Shown: in pieces, positions 26,250 to 34,598 of the stretch
How the letters are laid out: each line of letters begins with the position of its first letter
How positions within the stretch are numbered: the first letter of the stretch is position 1
Made by a program: the position numbers and the translations under genes
DNA from: Lentibacillus daqui
GTDB taxonomy: Bacteria; Bacillota; Bacilli; Bacillales; Amphibacillaceae
Reading direction: 5' to 3'
Assembly (NCBI RefSeq): GCF_027186265.1
Contig: NZ_CP114176.1
Span: forward strand, 372,001-436,000
DNA length: 64,000 bases
The notes under the pieces: model-generated
What the model was told of the DNA's origin: nothing
The model's database searches: none
What the model saw: only the letters and a program-made list of their open reading frames with translations

Positions 26250-26337
26250 CACTTCCCCACGCCAGTATTACCCAGATCGGGTGCCAAGGGTTAGAACAAA
26301 AAAAGTTCTTCTCAGCCTTTGAAATGCTCCCCTAGTG
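26250..26337 (-). promoter_or_regulatory. TPP riboswitch (THI element)
   Basis: On the minus strand: P1 strand CACTAGGGG, then GGCTGAGAA, GGCACCCGATCTGGGTAAT, ACTGGCGTGGGGAAGTG closing P1. CTGAGA, the GATCTGG.TAAT core and GCG..GGGAAG are the invariant THI features. P3a is an AGAAC/GTTCT hairpin. The aptamer is followed by a terminator and then lipM-lipA, so high TPP should switch off lipoate synthesis genes. No thiamine gene is visible downstream. Confidence 0.93.
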
Positions 26338-26473
26338 AACTTGTTATATTGTTTCGATAAGTCCATGGTAAATGGAAAATGTTACATTGTAAAGCGGATT
26401 TGAAATTTTTGCTGTTTCGATAACTTTCATGCGATATAATGGGAAGTAAAAGCAATGCTAGAAGGAGAACGGT

Positions 26474-26601
26474 ATGCTGAAAACAGGTAATGTAAAAGAA
26501 TTAGTAAGTAAAGAAGAATGGTTGCCTACATTCCGCTTGTATAGCAATTGCGGACGCATTTAGATGAAGAAATGTACATGGATTATTTGGCAAGTATATG
26601 A
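26474..26601 (+). pseudogene. GNAT acetyltransferase 5' remnant
   Basis: A good GAAGGAGAA site leads to ATG 26474 and MLKTGNVKELVSKEEWL; after a small lesion the next frame continues QLRTHLDEEMYMDYLASI and stops at 26601. This matches the N-terminus of GNAT-type acetyltransferases; the acetyl-CoA-binding part is gone. Confidence 0.6.
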
Positions 26602-26701
26602 GAAAGTGGAAGAAGGGAGAGGTTGGAGCCGGTTTTGCTAGGGTAGAAGAATTGATCACACGATGTTCAGGCCGAAATTTACCACGTGTTTCTTGGCGTG
26701 G

Positions 26702-26827
26702 CTGAATCGCTGATAGAAAGCTCAAAACCGCTGATAGGAATCCTGAAACCGCTGATAGAACGCCCGAAACCGCTTATAGGCAGCTCGGAACCGCTGATAG
26801 GGAGCCCGAAATCGCTGATATATTATC
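26702..26827. repeat. 21-bp periodic repeat array (GAAACCGCTGATAG type), 6 copies
   Basis: Six head-to-tail units of exactly 21 bases start at 26702, 26723, 26744, 26765, 26786 and 26807. Consensus core GAAACCGCTGATAG followed by about seven variable bases. The same family as 24167-24250. Both strands are open over the array, but only as seven-residue periodic translations without start signals. Confidence 0.82.
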
Positions 26828-26994
26828 GGACTCATGATAAAAATGACAAGTTCCGTGTTGTTTCGTGGCTGTTTTTGGTAATCCTTACTGTCTCGGGCTG
26901 CTGAAAAAGTGTGATCATAGGTCTGTCGCAAATTAGATATAACGCATGAGAACATAACTGCATCGTTTTGTCGGCAGGTGGGTAGAAGGTTAAG

Positions 26995-27434
26995 GATACC
27001 AGGAAGGTTGATAAAAATGTAGATAGTGTAAAACCGGGGGATAAAAGTAACCTTGCACCTGGTGGTGGATTGGCTGCACATGAAATAAAAGGTGGACATT
27101 TGATTGAAAGACATGTTGGAAAAACGGATAAAGAGCTATTAGAGAGGATAAATAAAAATCCGAAAATTACTGGTTCATCTACCTTTAAAGATAGGGCTAC
27201 GGCTGAGAAAATTGTTAATAATGTTTTGAACGATACAAACAATAAAGAAGTTATTCAATCTTGGCTAGATAATCCAAAAAGCAAGTCAACTTTAGTATTG
27301 ACCTATCAGGGAACAGAGGTGATAGGAAGGGAGATAAAAAAGGCTCCGATTCGGTTAAAAATATGACAAATGCTAGAATTGTTTTGAAAAAGGATGGCGA
27401 AGGGAATTTTGTTCTAACTGGTTATCCAAATTAA
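26995..27434 (+). pseudogene. Orphan RNase A-like toxin domain (CdiA-CT type), frameshifted
   Basis: The reading frame opens after a TAG near 26992 and shows a bacterial RNase A-like toxin domain: GGHLIERHVGKT, STFKDRATAEKIVNNVL and a VIGREIKK strand. At 27336-27342 (A AAA AAG) the frame is lost and stops at TGA 27364-27366, but the -1 frame continues GSDSVKNMTNARIVLKK to LTGYPN and TAA 27432-27434, the expected domain end. The upstream delivery module (LXG/Cdi type) is absent. It is either a dead toxin tip or expressed through -1 slippage. A CdiI-like immunity gene follows. Confidence 0.7.
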
Positions 27435-27470
27435 GCAAATCAATACTAATTGAAAGGGGTGTGTTGTTTT

Positions 27471-27725
27471 ATGTTACTCCCTAATAAACAGGAAGAGCCA
27501 GTTTTTCAATTTTTGGCTGGAACTTTTCATCAGGACATTGAATCTCCAGAACAAGCCTTGGAGGAATTGTTGGTGGATGAAACCAAAGAGTATTTAGAAT
27601 ATGCGATTGTTTTTTTGTCGGATTTTATAAACAGTAATTACTCAAATTTCGAAAAGAATGAATACATTCAGTGTTGTGCGGATGGTATATATTTTCCGGA
27701 TCTTGGTTTAGAACCACTTCAGTAG
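27471..27725 (+). CDS. CdiI-like immunity protein
   Basis: An 84-residue acidic protein: FQFLAGTFHQDIESPEQALEELL resembles the contact-dependent growth inhibition immunity family that accompanies RNase A-like toxin tips. Start ATG 27471, about 9 bases after AAAGGGGTG. It lies 36 bases after the toxin frame, the usual toxin-immunity order. It appears intact, which fits selection to retain immunity after loss of the toxin body. Confidence 0.65.
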   Translation: MLLPNKQEEPVFQFLAGTFHQDIESPEQALEELLVDETKEYLEYAIVFLSDFINSNYSNFEKNEYIQCCADGIYFPDLGLEPLQ

Positions 27726-28060
27726 CTAAACCAAGTAGTCCAACAAATAAAAGAAGTTGTGAAATTGTAAGATGGGGATGGTTCAGTCCGAGATGAAATA
27801 TTATTTTTTTTCGTTTTTAATAACATTGGAATCATCCAGATTCGAATACAACAGCGGCTGATTAAATGAAGGCGAGTTGTTTATTATTGGAAAGCCAGTC
27901 AGTAAATAATTATGATGAGTACAGACCTTTAGCTTTTTGAGTTTTTAAGAAGCAAGAAGAGGAGAAAAGAGATTCACATAAGGTAAAACTAAATGATATA
28001 AGAATCGTAGTAGGAGACATACTCTACATTTTTATCATTCACGGTTTTTATTCGATGATA
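27726..28060. other. Gene debris after the immunity gene
   Basis: Short open runs without start signals, e.g. NEGELFIIGKPVSK near 27867-27909 on plus and a run ending IVVGDILYIFIIHGFYSMI near 28005-28060. They look like eroded immunity-type genes; none is intact. Confidence 0.35.
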
Positions 28061-28078
28061 TAGTATCAGGAGAATGGA

Positions 28079-28302
28079 AATGAGACAGAAACTTATCGAA
28101 AGGCCAAACAAATAATTTTATCTCATGATGATATTGCTGATTTCGTCGGAGGATGTACAACTGAATTAATAAGTAAGGCTGGAGATATGTTAGGATTAAA
28201 GTTTGCTAGTTTGTGTACGGATTACTTGCAGACTTTTGGAGCGGGGAATTTTGGATCACAAGAGGTTTACGGAATTATTAATGATGATTTTCTTTGGTAA
28301 CT
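28079..28302 (+). pseudogene. SUKH (SMI1/KNR4) immunity protein fragment
   Basis: The frame ETYRKAKQIILSHDDIADF..GGCTTELISKAGDMLGLKF through YLQTFGAGNFGSQEVYGII is the N-terminal part of a SUKH immunity protein. The ATG after AGGAGA at 28079 is in a different frame, implying a 1-base deletion near the start, and TAA at 28300-28302 truncates the rest. Such genes sit in immunity arrays downstream of polymorphic toxins. Confidence 0.7.
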
Positions 28303-28308
28303 TTTTAT

Positions 28309-28500
28309 TAGATCTAATAAAGCTAGAATCTGTATGCTGGACCTTTTTGGGAAGAGCATATCCCCCTATGAATTATTAGATATTGTAAATGAAGAGAACA
28401 GCATTGAATCATATACATTTGTTTCTCGAAAAGAACACGGTTTTCCTTACCTTGTCAATCCCCCCCCAATCAAATGTTTGTTCAATAATGAAATTTAATA
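28309..28500 (+). pseudogene. Unassigned 3' gene fragment
   Basis: An open run (ARICMLDLFGKSISPYELL through KEHGFPYLVNPPP) without a start or ribosome-binding site, ending at a TAA near 28498. Not recognised; by position another eroded member of the immunity array. Confidence 0.35.
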
Positions 28501-28537
28501 AAATACTAGATATTATAAAATATGAGGAGGAATTATT

Positions 28538-29188
28538 ATTTCACAGTCAGAAGAGGCAAGGAATATCGATGACAACACCTGGTTGGAATGGGTTAAACAG
28601 ATTCAAGCAATTGCTCAGACAGGCTTAGCATACACTCGTGATGTTTATGATCAAGAGCGTTACGAACAATTACGTGAGCTTAGTATCGAAATAATGAGCA
28701 ATTATACTAAAGTAGATAAAGAGACAATAAGGTTGGACTTTGCCAATGATACTGGATATGCAACGCCCAAAGTAGATATTCGCGGGGTCGTTTTTAACGA
28801 ACAAAATGAGATATTATTGGTAAAGGAAAAGTCGGATGCACAATGGTCTTTACCCGGTGGCTGGGGTGATATTGGCTATTCACCATCAGAGGTTGCAGTA
28901 AAAGAAATAAAAGAAGAATCTGGTTATGCGGTAAAAGCATCAAGATTGCTCGCTGTATTGGATAAAAGTAAGCATAATCACCCACCAGATCCCCATTATG
29001 TGTATAAGATTTTCATTGAATGTAAAATTGTTTCAGGAAAATCAGAAGCTGGTGTGGAAACTAGCGATGTAGGTTTTTTTGATATAAGTAATTTACCCGC
29101 CTTATCGATTAAAAGGAATACAAAAGAACAGATAGAATTAATGTTTGAATTTAATAATGATCCAAATAAAAATATTGTTTTTGATTGA
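28538..29188 (+). CDS. NUDIX hydrolase with N-terminal helical domain
   Basis: About 216 residues. The N-terminal WLEWVKQIQAIAQTGLAYTRDVYDQERYEQL is the helical extension found on a class of Bacillus NUDIX proteins; the NUDIX box GGWGDIGYSPSEVAVKEIKEESGY follows near residue 108, with Tyr at the first Glu position as is common in this class. The substrate is likely an ADP-sugar or nucleotide derivative. The site GAGGAGG (28524-28530) points to ATT 28538, not a usual start; TTG 28583 is the first normal in-frame start but has no ribosome-binding site. Confidence 0.82.
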   Translation: MSQSEEARNIDDNTWLEWVKQIQAIAQTGLAYTRDVYDQERYEQLRELSIEIMSNYTKVDKETIRLDFANDTGYATPKVDIRGVVFNEQNEILLVKEKSDAQWSLPGGWGDIGYSPSEVAVKEIKEESGYAVKASRLLAVLDKSKHNHPPDPHYVYKIFIECKIVSGKSEAGVETSDVGFFDISNLPALSIKRNTKEQIELMFEFNNDPNKNIVFD

Positions 29189-29359
29189 TTTAAATAGGGT
29201 TATGGCTTTTTGTTAATAATTTGGCTGATAAAAACAATACACCAACCGTCAGCGTAGTTGTGGGTGTGTTTCTTGAAAACAAGTAAATTAGATGGTGAAT
29301 GTTAAGTTAGTGTTGTAATTGTAGCACTCACTTATTTTTCAGGATATTGATTAGACATA

Positions 29360-29394
29360 TAAACACCTATCTTCACTTAAAAGATAGGTGTTTA
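29360..29394. terminator. Bidirectional terminator between NUDIX and LysR genes
   Basis: Perfect 15-bp stem, ATAAACACCTATCTT with AAGATAGGTGTTTAT, loop of about 6 bases. It stands between convergent genes. The rest of 29189-29554 holds no intact gene. Confidence 0.8.
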
Positions 29395-29414
29395 TATCAC
29401 TTGCTTCCGGATTA

Positions 29415-29537
29415 TTAAACTATCTCGTGTGGCTCCAACAATTCTTTTGTTATGGTTTCAAGATTATTAATTTTAACCTGGGTGAAGGGTTTTTGTATTA
29501 GTCTTCCGGTAATTTTAAATAGCAACCCGCTTTTTTC
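29415..29537 (-). pseudogene. Unassigned 3' gene remnant
   Basis: On the minus strand an open run ...EKSGLLFKITGRLIQKPF and KINNLETITKELLEPHEIV ends at TAA 29415-29417. No start or ribosome-binding site. It has protein-like composition but no family I can name. Confidence 0.3.
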
Positions 29538-29554
29538 TATATCGTAAACTTATG

Positions 29555-30403
29555 CTAGGAACTTAACATGGATTGTAGTTTTAAACCCAGTTTAGAATTC
29601 TTAGTGGCCAATGAAATAGATCTTTTTTTTCCAAAATTGGTGATTGGTAGACCGAATACCTGTTGATGCCCGATATTTTTAGCCATCAATTTGGGAGTAA
29701 TCGTTATCCCCATTCCGGCAGATACGGCACCAAAAATAAAATCGCCAAACGCGACTTCACTAACAATGTTAGGCTTGTGACCCAAAAGTTCCATTTGTTC
29801 AATAATATGTTTACGGGTGTCACAAGGAGCTTGATGGACTATAAGAGGTTCTTTACACAATTCGGAAAGTTCAACAGTGTTTCGGGATCGAAAAGGATGA
29901 TCTAACGGGAACACTGCATAATAGGGCTCTATAAACAATTCATAATTACATAATGAGTCTTTGATGGATAGTGTATCTACAAGGATTGCATCAAGTCTTC
30001 CCTCCTGTAATGACTGTACCAGTTCTTCAGAAGTGTTTTGAATCATTAATTTTATCGATTGATCCGAAAGTCGCCCCTTGATCCTTGGAGGTAGATAATA
30101 GGTCGCTAGACTGGGAAGACTGCCTATAACTATGGGGGCTGTCCGATGAAATTGTCTTAATTCTTGGCGAACCGCAGTTATTTCAGCAATAACAGGTAAA
30201 ATTCGGGTGTATAAATGCTCGCCCGCTTCTGTCAGTTCAATCCCAGTAGTAGTCCTATGAAATAATTTCACATTAAAATAACTTTCCAGATTATTGATAT
30301 GTTTGCTTAATGCCGGTTGGGAAATGTTACTTGTACTGGCAGCTTTTGTTAAACTCTTTTTTTTGGCAGCTTCAACAAAACTTTGTAACCACGCGATTTG
30401 CAT
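29555..30403 (-). CDS. LysR-family transcriptional regulator
   Basis: 282 residues: N-terminal winged helix (WLQSFVEAAKKKSLTKAAS to SQPALSKHINNLE) and a C-terminal periplasmic-binding-protein-like effector domain from about residue 88. Start ATG follows AAGGAGTGAATTTG. It is divergently transcribed from an MFS transporter, with a palindrome in the shared intergenic region, so it probably controls that transporter in response to its substrate. The inducer is unknown. Confidence 0.92.
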   Translation of the reverse strand: MQIAWLQSFVEAAKKKSLTKAASTSNISQPALSKHINNLESYFNVKLFHRTTTGIELTEAGEHLYTRILPVIAEITAVRQELRQFHRTAPIVIGSLPSLATYYLPPRIKGRLSDQSIKLMIQNTSEELVQSLQEGRLDAILVDTLSIKDSLCNYELFIEPYYAVFPLDHPFRSRNTVELSELCKEPLIVHQAPCDTRKHIIEQMELLGHKPNIVSEVAFGDFIFGAVSAGMGITITPKLMAKNIGHQQVFGLPITNFGKKRSISLATKNSKLGLKLQSMLSS

Positions 30404-30510
30404 CAAATTCACTCCTTTTTGATATAACAATCTGTTATGCCCCTAAAAAATAATGATAGTTCCGTTTACCGTTTCTGTTTGGTAATCTTACAAATGTATT
30501 AGCTTATTCA

Positions 30511-30534
30511 ATCATAACATATCGTTCTTATGAT
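30511..30534. promoter_or_regulatory. Candidate LysR operator
   Basis: Inverted repeat ATCATAA-N10-TTATGAT in the divergent LysR/MFS intergenic region, a T-N11-A-type LysR box layout. Confidence 0.6.
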
Positions 30535-30633
30535 AGTTGCTCAGAACAATCTTCCAATTTCCTGGTGACGTCTTGAATTACATTGGCTGAACATCAAATA
30601 ATCGATATGTTGTAAAAAAAGGAGGGTTAAATT

Positions 30634-31818
30634 ATGAGAAAGGCTCTTTTTCTCACGCTAGGCATGTTCACTCTAGGGTTTGATGCCTATGTGGTGGCTG
30701 GATTGTTACCTGATATTGGAACAACGTTTAAAATAAGTGATTCGCAAACAGGACAGGCAGTGACTGTCTTCACGCTTTGCTATGCTATTGCAGCCCCAAT
30801 TTTTGCAACTTTATTAGCTGGGAAACCAGCGCGTAGGATTTTAGTGTTGGCACTTGCGATATTCTCAGTAGGTAACGGAGCTAGCGCACTAGCCCCTAAT
30901 TTCCCTTTCTTGTTAATAGCACGTGCAGTTGCAGGTGTTGGGGCAGGATTATACTCGCCGTTAGCCGCCGCAGCCGCCGCATCACTTGTTTCCGAACAAA
31001 AACGGGGTCGCGCTTTAGGTATGACTTTAGGCGGCATGAGCATGGGGACTGTTGTGGGTGTTCCACTTGGGTTGATAATTGCTAAGCATTTAGGCTGGCA
31101 TGGAACATTAGGGTTAATTACTGCTTTAGGCTTTATCCCCATGTTTGGAATTGCCATTTGGTTTCCAAACTTTTCGGCATCGGTTCCACCATCCCTGCGT
31201 AAACGTTTTGCAATGATGGCCAATGGGCGCGTTGCTGCAACCGTTGGTATCACTTTTCTAACGAGCATAGCAAGCTTAGGTCTCTATACGTATATGGCGC
31301 CAATGCTGCAGGACTTGGCAGGAGTTCATAATGTCACACCTTATTTGTGGGCATGGGGAGTCGGAGGTGTGGTTGGAAGCTTATTTATTGGTAGCCTTAT
31401 TGACCGAACAGGTCGACCTGGACTACTTATGGGCGGAATATTGATCCTATTAGCATTATCCTTGTTTTTCCTGCCATTAGTTATAGGTATTCCTGTATTG
31501 GTATTCTTACCTTTTGTTGTTTGGGGGGCAACGGGATGGGCGTCACAGGCACCCCAACAGCATAGGTTACTTCGTTTACAGCCTGATCATGGCCCAGCTG
31601 CAGTCGCCTTAAACAGTTCCGCTAATTATTTGGGGAGTTCAGTGGGATCTGCACTTGGGGGGATTATTATGGTAGCCGGCTTAACACCTTCCCAACTCCC
31701 TTTGGTCACTGGCTGTGTTGTAATAATAGCTTTACTTGGGCAATTAGGCGTTTTGGTGTTAAAAAACGAGCAAAAAGTTTTGAATCAATGTAAAAGAAAT
31801 GAAAATTATTGGAGGTAA
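30634..31818 (+). CDS. MFS transporter (DHA1-type efflux)
   Basis: 394 residues, about 12 membrane spans. The N-terminal half has GFDAYVVAGLLPDIG and the motif-A loop is atypical (LAGKPARRILVLAL); motif-C-like GMSMGTVVGVPLG follows. The pattern is of drug-H+ antiporters such as AraJ/YtbD/YceJ. AAAAGGAGGG precedes the ATG. Divergent LysR gene suggests inducible efflux of a small molecule. Confidence 0.88.
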   Translation: MRKALFLTLGMFTLGFDAYVVAGLLPDIGTTFKISDSQTGQAVTVFTLCYAIAAPIFATLLAGKPARRILVLALAIFSVGNGASALAPNFPFLLIARAVAGVGAGLYSPLAAAAAASLVSEQKRGRALGMTLGGMSMGTVVGVPLGLIIAKHLGWHGTLGLITALGFIPMFGIAIWFPNFSASVPPSLRKRFAMMANGRVAATVGITFLTSIASLGLYTYMAPMLQDLAGVHNVTPYLWAWGVGGVVGSLFIGSLIDRTGRPGLLMGGILILLALSLFFLPLVIGIPVLVFLPFVVWGATGWASQAPQQHRLLRLQPDHGPAAVALNSSANYLGSSVGSALGGIIMVAGLTPSQLPLVTGCVVIIALLGQLGVLVLKNEQKVLNQCKRNENYWR

Positions 31819-31878
31819 AATTATGTATACAGATTTTTCTTGAAACTGATATCAATTTAATAGAAGGGATAAAGGAAA

Positions 31879-32535
31879 ATGAATTACATAAAGGAACTCA
31901 ATGCATTTTATCATCATATCGTATTTGAACCGCTCTCTGGTGCAGCGGTTTCCCTATGGCATACTCTGATGCATTTTAACAATCGTTACGGCTGGAGAGC
32001 GCAATTTTCTGTGCCTGCCACGATGCTTGAGCTTGCATCTGGTGTAAAAGGAAGTTGAAGTTCGTTTAAGCGGGCAAGAGACGAATTGAAGCAGAAGGGT
32101 TTCATTCGTGTAACTTCACGCGGTGGGAATTAGGCTGCTGTTTATCAAATGATTTCGCGGATTTAGGATCATGATACTAATGGAGCCTTGGCAGGTGATA
32201 AGCAGCCGGTCAATCAGGCGAGTTTGCTGCATGAGGATGGGCAGGATACGGATGTTGTAGTCAGCGAAAACACAAATTGGCAATCGAAGCGACAAAGGAA
32301 TTGGAAAATCAGATGCCGCACCAGTTCGTGATGAAAATTTTAAGCAAGATAAGATAACGCAATATGTAATAGAGGGACGAGATGACACGGTGACCTGCAA
32401 TGTGAATAACAGGCTAGCACTACAGTTCAAAATGAGAACCACATTCCGGATCACACAGCGACCTACAAGATGAATGACAACCTGAATGACAGTCCGGCCC
32501 CATTAATTAAACAAAAAGATAAACAAAACTCCAGG
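31879..32535 (+). pseudogene. Phage/ICE replication initiation protein, decayed
   Basis: Starts with MNYIKELNAFYHHIVFEPLSG and ALW-type helices (VSLWHTLMHFNNRYGWRAQF), like the N-terminal HTH of DnaD-related replisome organisers of phages and conjugative elements. In-frame stops at 32056, 32131 and 32164, with continued coding-like sequence to a run ending NDSPAPLIKQKDKQN. TAG codons replacing CAG are likely. It is the only trace of a lost prophage or ICE here. Confidence 0.65.
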
Positions 32536-32564
32536 GTTTGCTCTTTTGTTGCCTTTAGTATTGG

Positions 32565-33599
32565 TTAATAAAATAGAACTAATAAAAGGGTTAAAAGGAT
32601 AGAAATACCCAAAATGGTCCCCACTACAACGGTATGACGTTTACGTTGCATGACAATGATGGCGATATATTCTCGAATCATTGCATTTGACCAGTAGTAG
32701 AATGCAGTTTTCGAACCGATTCCCTGGCTCTTTAGGCCTGCCATTTTTGCATATAAGCTGGCCCTGAATAGATGGAAATTGTTTGTAGTAAAGATGCTGT
32801 TATAGTTGCCACCTTTTATTGAATCCATTATTTGTTTTGAGTAAAGCATATTCTGGAATGTGTTAACTGACCGAGTTTCTGTCAATGTATGATCAGAAGG
32901 AAGTCCTTTTTCAACAGCATACTTTTGCATGGCTTCCGCTTCAGGCAGGTTTTCATCCGGCCCTTGCCCGCCAGAAAAAAGTACAATAGGTGCGAAAGTG
33001 ACAGCCGCTTGTTTCCAATAAAAATCAATCGCCTTATTAATTCGACTGGCCAGGAGCGGCGGCACTTTATCGTTAATTAAACCACTGCCAAGCACGATGA
33101 TAAAGTCTTGGTTATATTTTGGCTTGTTAAATTGATACAAAAAATAAGCAGTTAAAAAGTTGGCTAAGTGTAAAAAGAAATAAACGATTATTAAGTAAGC
33201 CCCGCCGTATAAAGGTTCCAAATAATCAGGTAAAAAACGCTCCGGATTCACGATGCGAAATAAAAATAATACCAGAAGAAAGATACCTAAAATGAATGTC
33301 AAACTGTTGGCAAAACGGCGGCTTTCCCTTTTCATCAGGATTCGGCCATTTAGAAATAATCCTATACCCAGAGCGAATAACCCAAATGTCAGGATAAAGA
33401 GTAGAAATACAAATGGAATAAGAGCGATTAGCACAAAAATCTTACTACCTGAGCTGATCCCAAAATAACTACAAAAAATAAGAAATGAACAAAAAAACAG
33501 GTTAAATAGAAAACCGTTTATCATTCGTCTGGGATCTGTTAAATAAAATGCCAGGAAAATAATGAATAAAATTAGAGAAATAATACCAAGAATAACCAT
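32565..33599 (-). CDS. YdcF/ElyC-family (DUF218) membrane protein
   Basis: 344 residues: five or so N-terminal membrane spans (to about residue 165), then a DUF218 domain (LGSGLINDKVPPLLASR, VLFSGGQGPDENLPEAEAM, TRSVNTFQNM, TTNNFHLFRA), ending in one more span. DUF218 proteins such as SanA/ElyC influence cell-envelope polymer synthesis; the exact activity is unknown. GAGGGGTAAA precedes the ATG. Confidence 0.88.
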   Translation of the reverse strand: MVILGIISLILFIIFLAFYLTDPRRMINGFLFNLFFCSFLIFCSYFGISSGSKIFVLIALIPFVFLLFILTFGLFALGIGLFLNGRILMKRESRRFANSLTFILGIFLLVLFLFRIVNPERFLPDYLEPLYGGAYLIIVYFFLHLANFLTAYFLYQFNKPKYNQDFIIVLGSGLINDKVPPLLASRINKAIDFYWKQAAVTFAPIVLFSGGQGPDENLPEAEAMQKYAVEKGLPSDHTLTETRSVNTFQNMLYSKQIMDSIKGGNYNSIFTTNNFHLFRASLYAKMAGLKSQGIGSKTAFYYWSNAMIREYIAIIVMQRKRHTVVVGTILGISILLTLLLVLFY

Positions 33600-33666
33600 T
33601 TTACCCCTCGATTTTTTAGTCTAGTCCATAATAAATCATCCCAAATCTCTCTACTTTGCGGATGAT

Positions 33667-34251
33667 TCACGAAGCGCGAATACCCTTCCAAAATACAGAC
33701 CAAATCGTATTTAATCTACGTTCATATTCCTCATAAGGGGAGCTCATCATATAGAAAAGCATACCGTCTAATATGGTTGTAAAAGAAATAACAATAGTCT
33801 CCTCGTCGATAAGCTCATTCTCTTTGTTGTTCTTTAAGATAGAAAAAACAAGATCTTGAATCGTTTCCTCTACTTTCTTATTCTTGGCTGTTATAAGTTC
33901 TTTAAAATTTTCCGGCGGGTAAATCCAATACCTTTTGAGAAAAGAACCTTTATCGTTCATATAATAGTATTTATTCAATTCAACTAAAACGTGATATAGT
34001 TTTTTCTCTATTGGAAAATTTACTATAACGTAGGATTGTTGTTCGATAAACTCTAAGTAATCTTCAATAACAAAACTTACAATTTGTTCAAAGAGATCTT
34101 GCTTACTTTCAAAATAAGCATAAATCGAAGGGGTTTTAATGTTTACATTTTTAGCTATATCTTTAAGTGCTGTTTCCTCGTAGCCATACGAGGAAAACAG
34201 CTTTAAACCTTGTTCCAGTATTCTTCTTTTCGTTTTTTCACCTTTTTTCAA
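33667..34251 (-). CDS. TetR-family repressor of the SMR genes
   Basis: About 194 residues. N-terminal TetR helix-turn-helix (TKRRILEQGLKLFSSYGYEETALKDIAKNVNIKTPSIYAYF) and a variable ligand domain. I start at TTG 34251, 8 bases after AGGTGA; the GTG at 34263 overlaps that site. Last gene of an SMR-SMR-TetR operon whose promoter region has two matching palindromes, so autoregulation together with the pumps is likely. Confidence 0.9.
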   Translation of the reverse strand: MKKGEKTKRRILEQGLKLFSSYGYEETALKDIAKNVNIKTPSIYAYFESKQDLFEQIVSFVIEDYLEFIEQQSYVIVNFPIEKKLYHVLVELNKYYYMNDKGSFLKRYWIYPPENFKELITAKNKKVEETIQDLVFSILKNNKENELIDEETIVISFTTILDGMLFYMMSSPYEEYERRLNTIWSVFWKGIRAS

Positions 34252-34282
34252 CTCACTTTTCACCTCATTTTGTCCGCGTTCA

Positions 34283-34597
34283 TCAGGATATTAATTTTAA
34301 GCTTACTATACTAAAAATGATTCCTGCAACTAAAATAAGTTTCTTCGCACTCTTCGGTTCCTTAAACAAAAACATCCCAAGTAAAACACTTCCTGATGCA
34401 CCCACTCCAGTCCATATACCATAACCGATACTAATAGGGATTTCGATTAATGAGACGGAAAGAAAGAAAAAACTTAAACACAAAGATAAGATAAAAAAGA
34501 TGGTTGGCTTTAATTTTGTAAATCCTTCCGTTAACTTTAGATTAATAATACCGCCAACTTCAAATAATCCAGCTAATATTAAAAATAACCAATACAT
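34283..34597 (-). CDS. SMR efflux protein, second subunit
   Basis: A 104-residue four-span small multidrug resistance protein (MYWLFLILAGLFEVGG with the conserved membrane Glu, YGIWTGVGASGSVLLG). Begins 1 base after the preceding SMR stop, with GGGGGAG upstream. With its partner it forms a heteromeric pair like EbrAB/YkkCD, exporting cationic drugs or guanidinium-like compounds. Confidence 0.92.
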   Translation of the reverse strand: MYWLFLILAGLFEVGGIINLKLTEGFTKLKPTIFFILSLCLSFFFLSVSLIEIPISIGYGIWTGVGASGSVLLGMFLFKEPKSAKKLILVAGIIFSIVSLKLIS

Positions 34598-34598
34598 A

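Noticed and set aside
26138..26252. Upstream extension of lipM or a separate small gene over the riboswitch
   Set aside because: It would run through the riboswitch terminator; lipM homology begins at TTG 26137 with a proper ribosome-binding site.
26722..27114. Long minus-strand and plus-strand reading frames over the 21-bp array, with seven-residue periodic translations
   Set aside because: The period of 21 keeps all frames open automatically; no start signals, and composition is that of the repeat.
30780..31268. 162-residue minus-strand frame inside the MFS gene
   Set aside because: Typical antisense opening opposite an Ala/Gly-rich membrane protein; no start signals.
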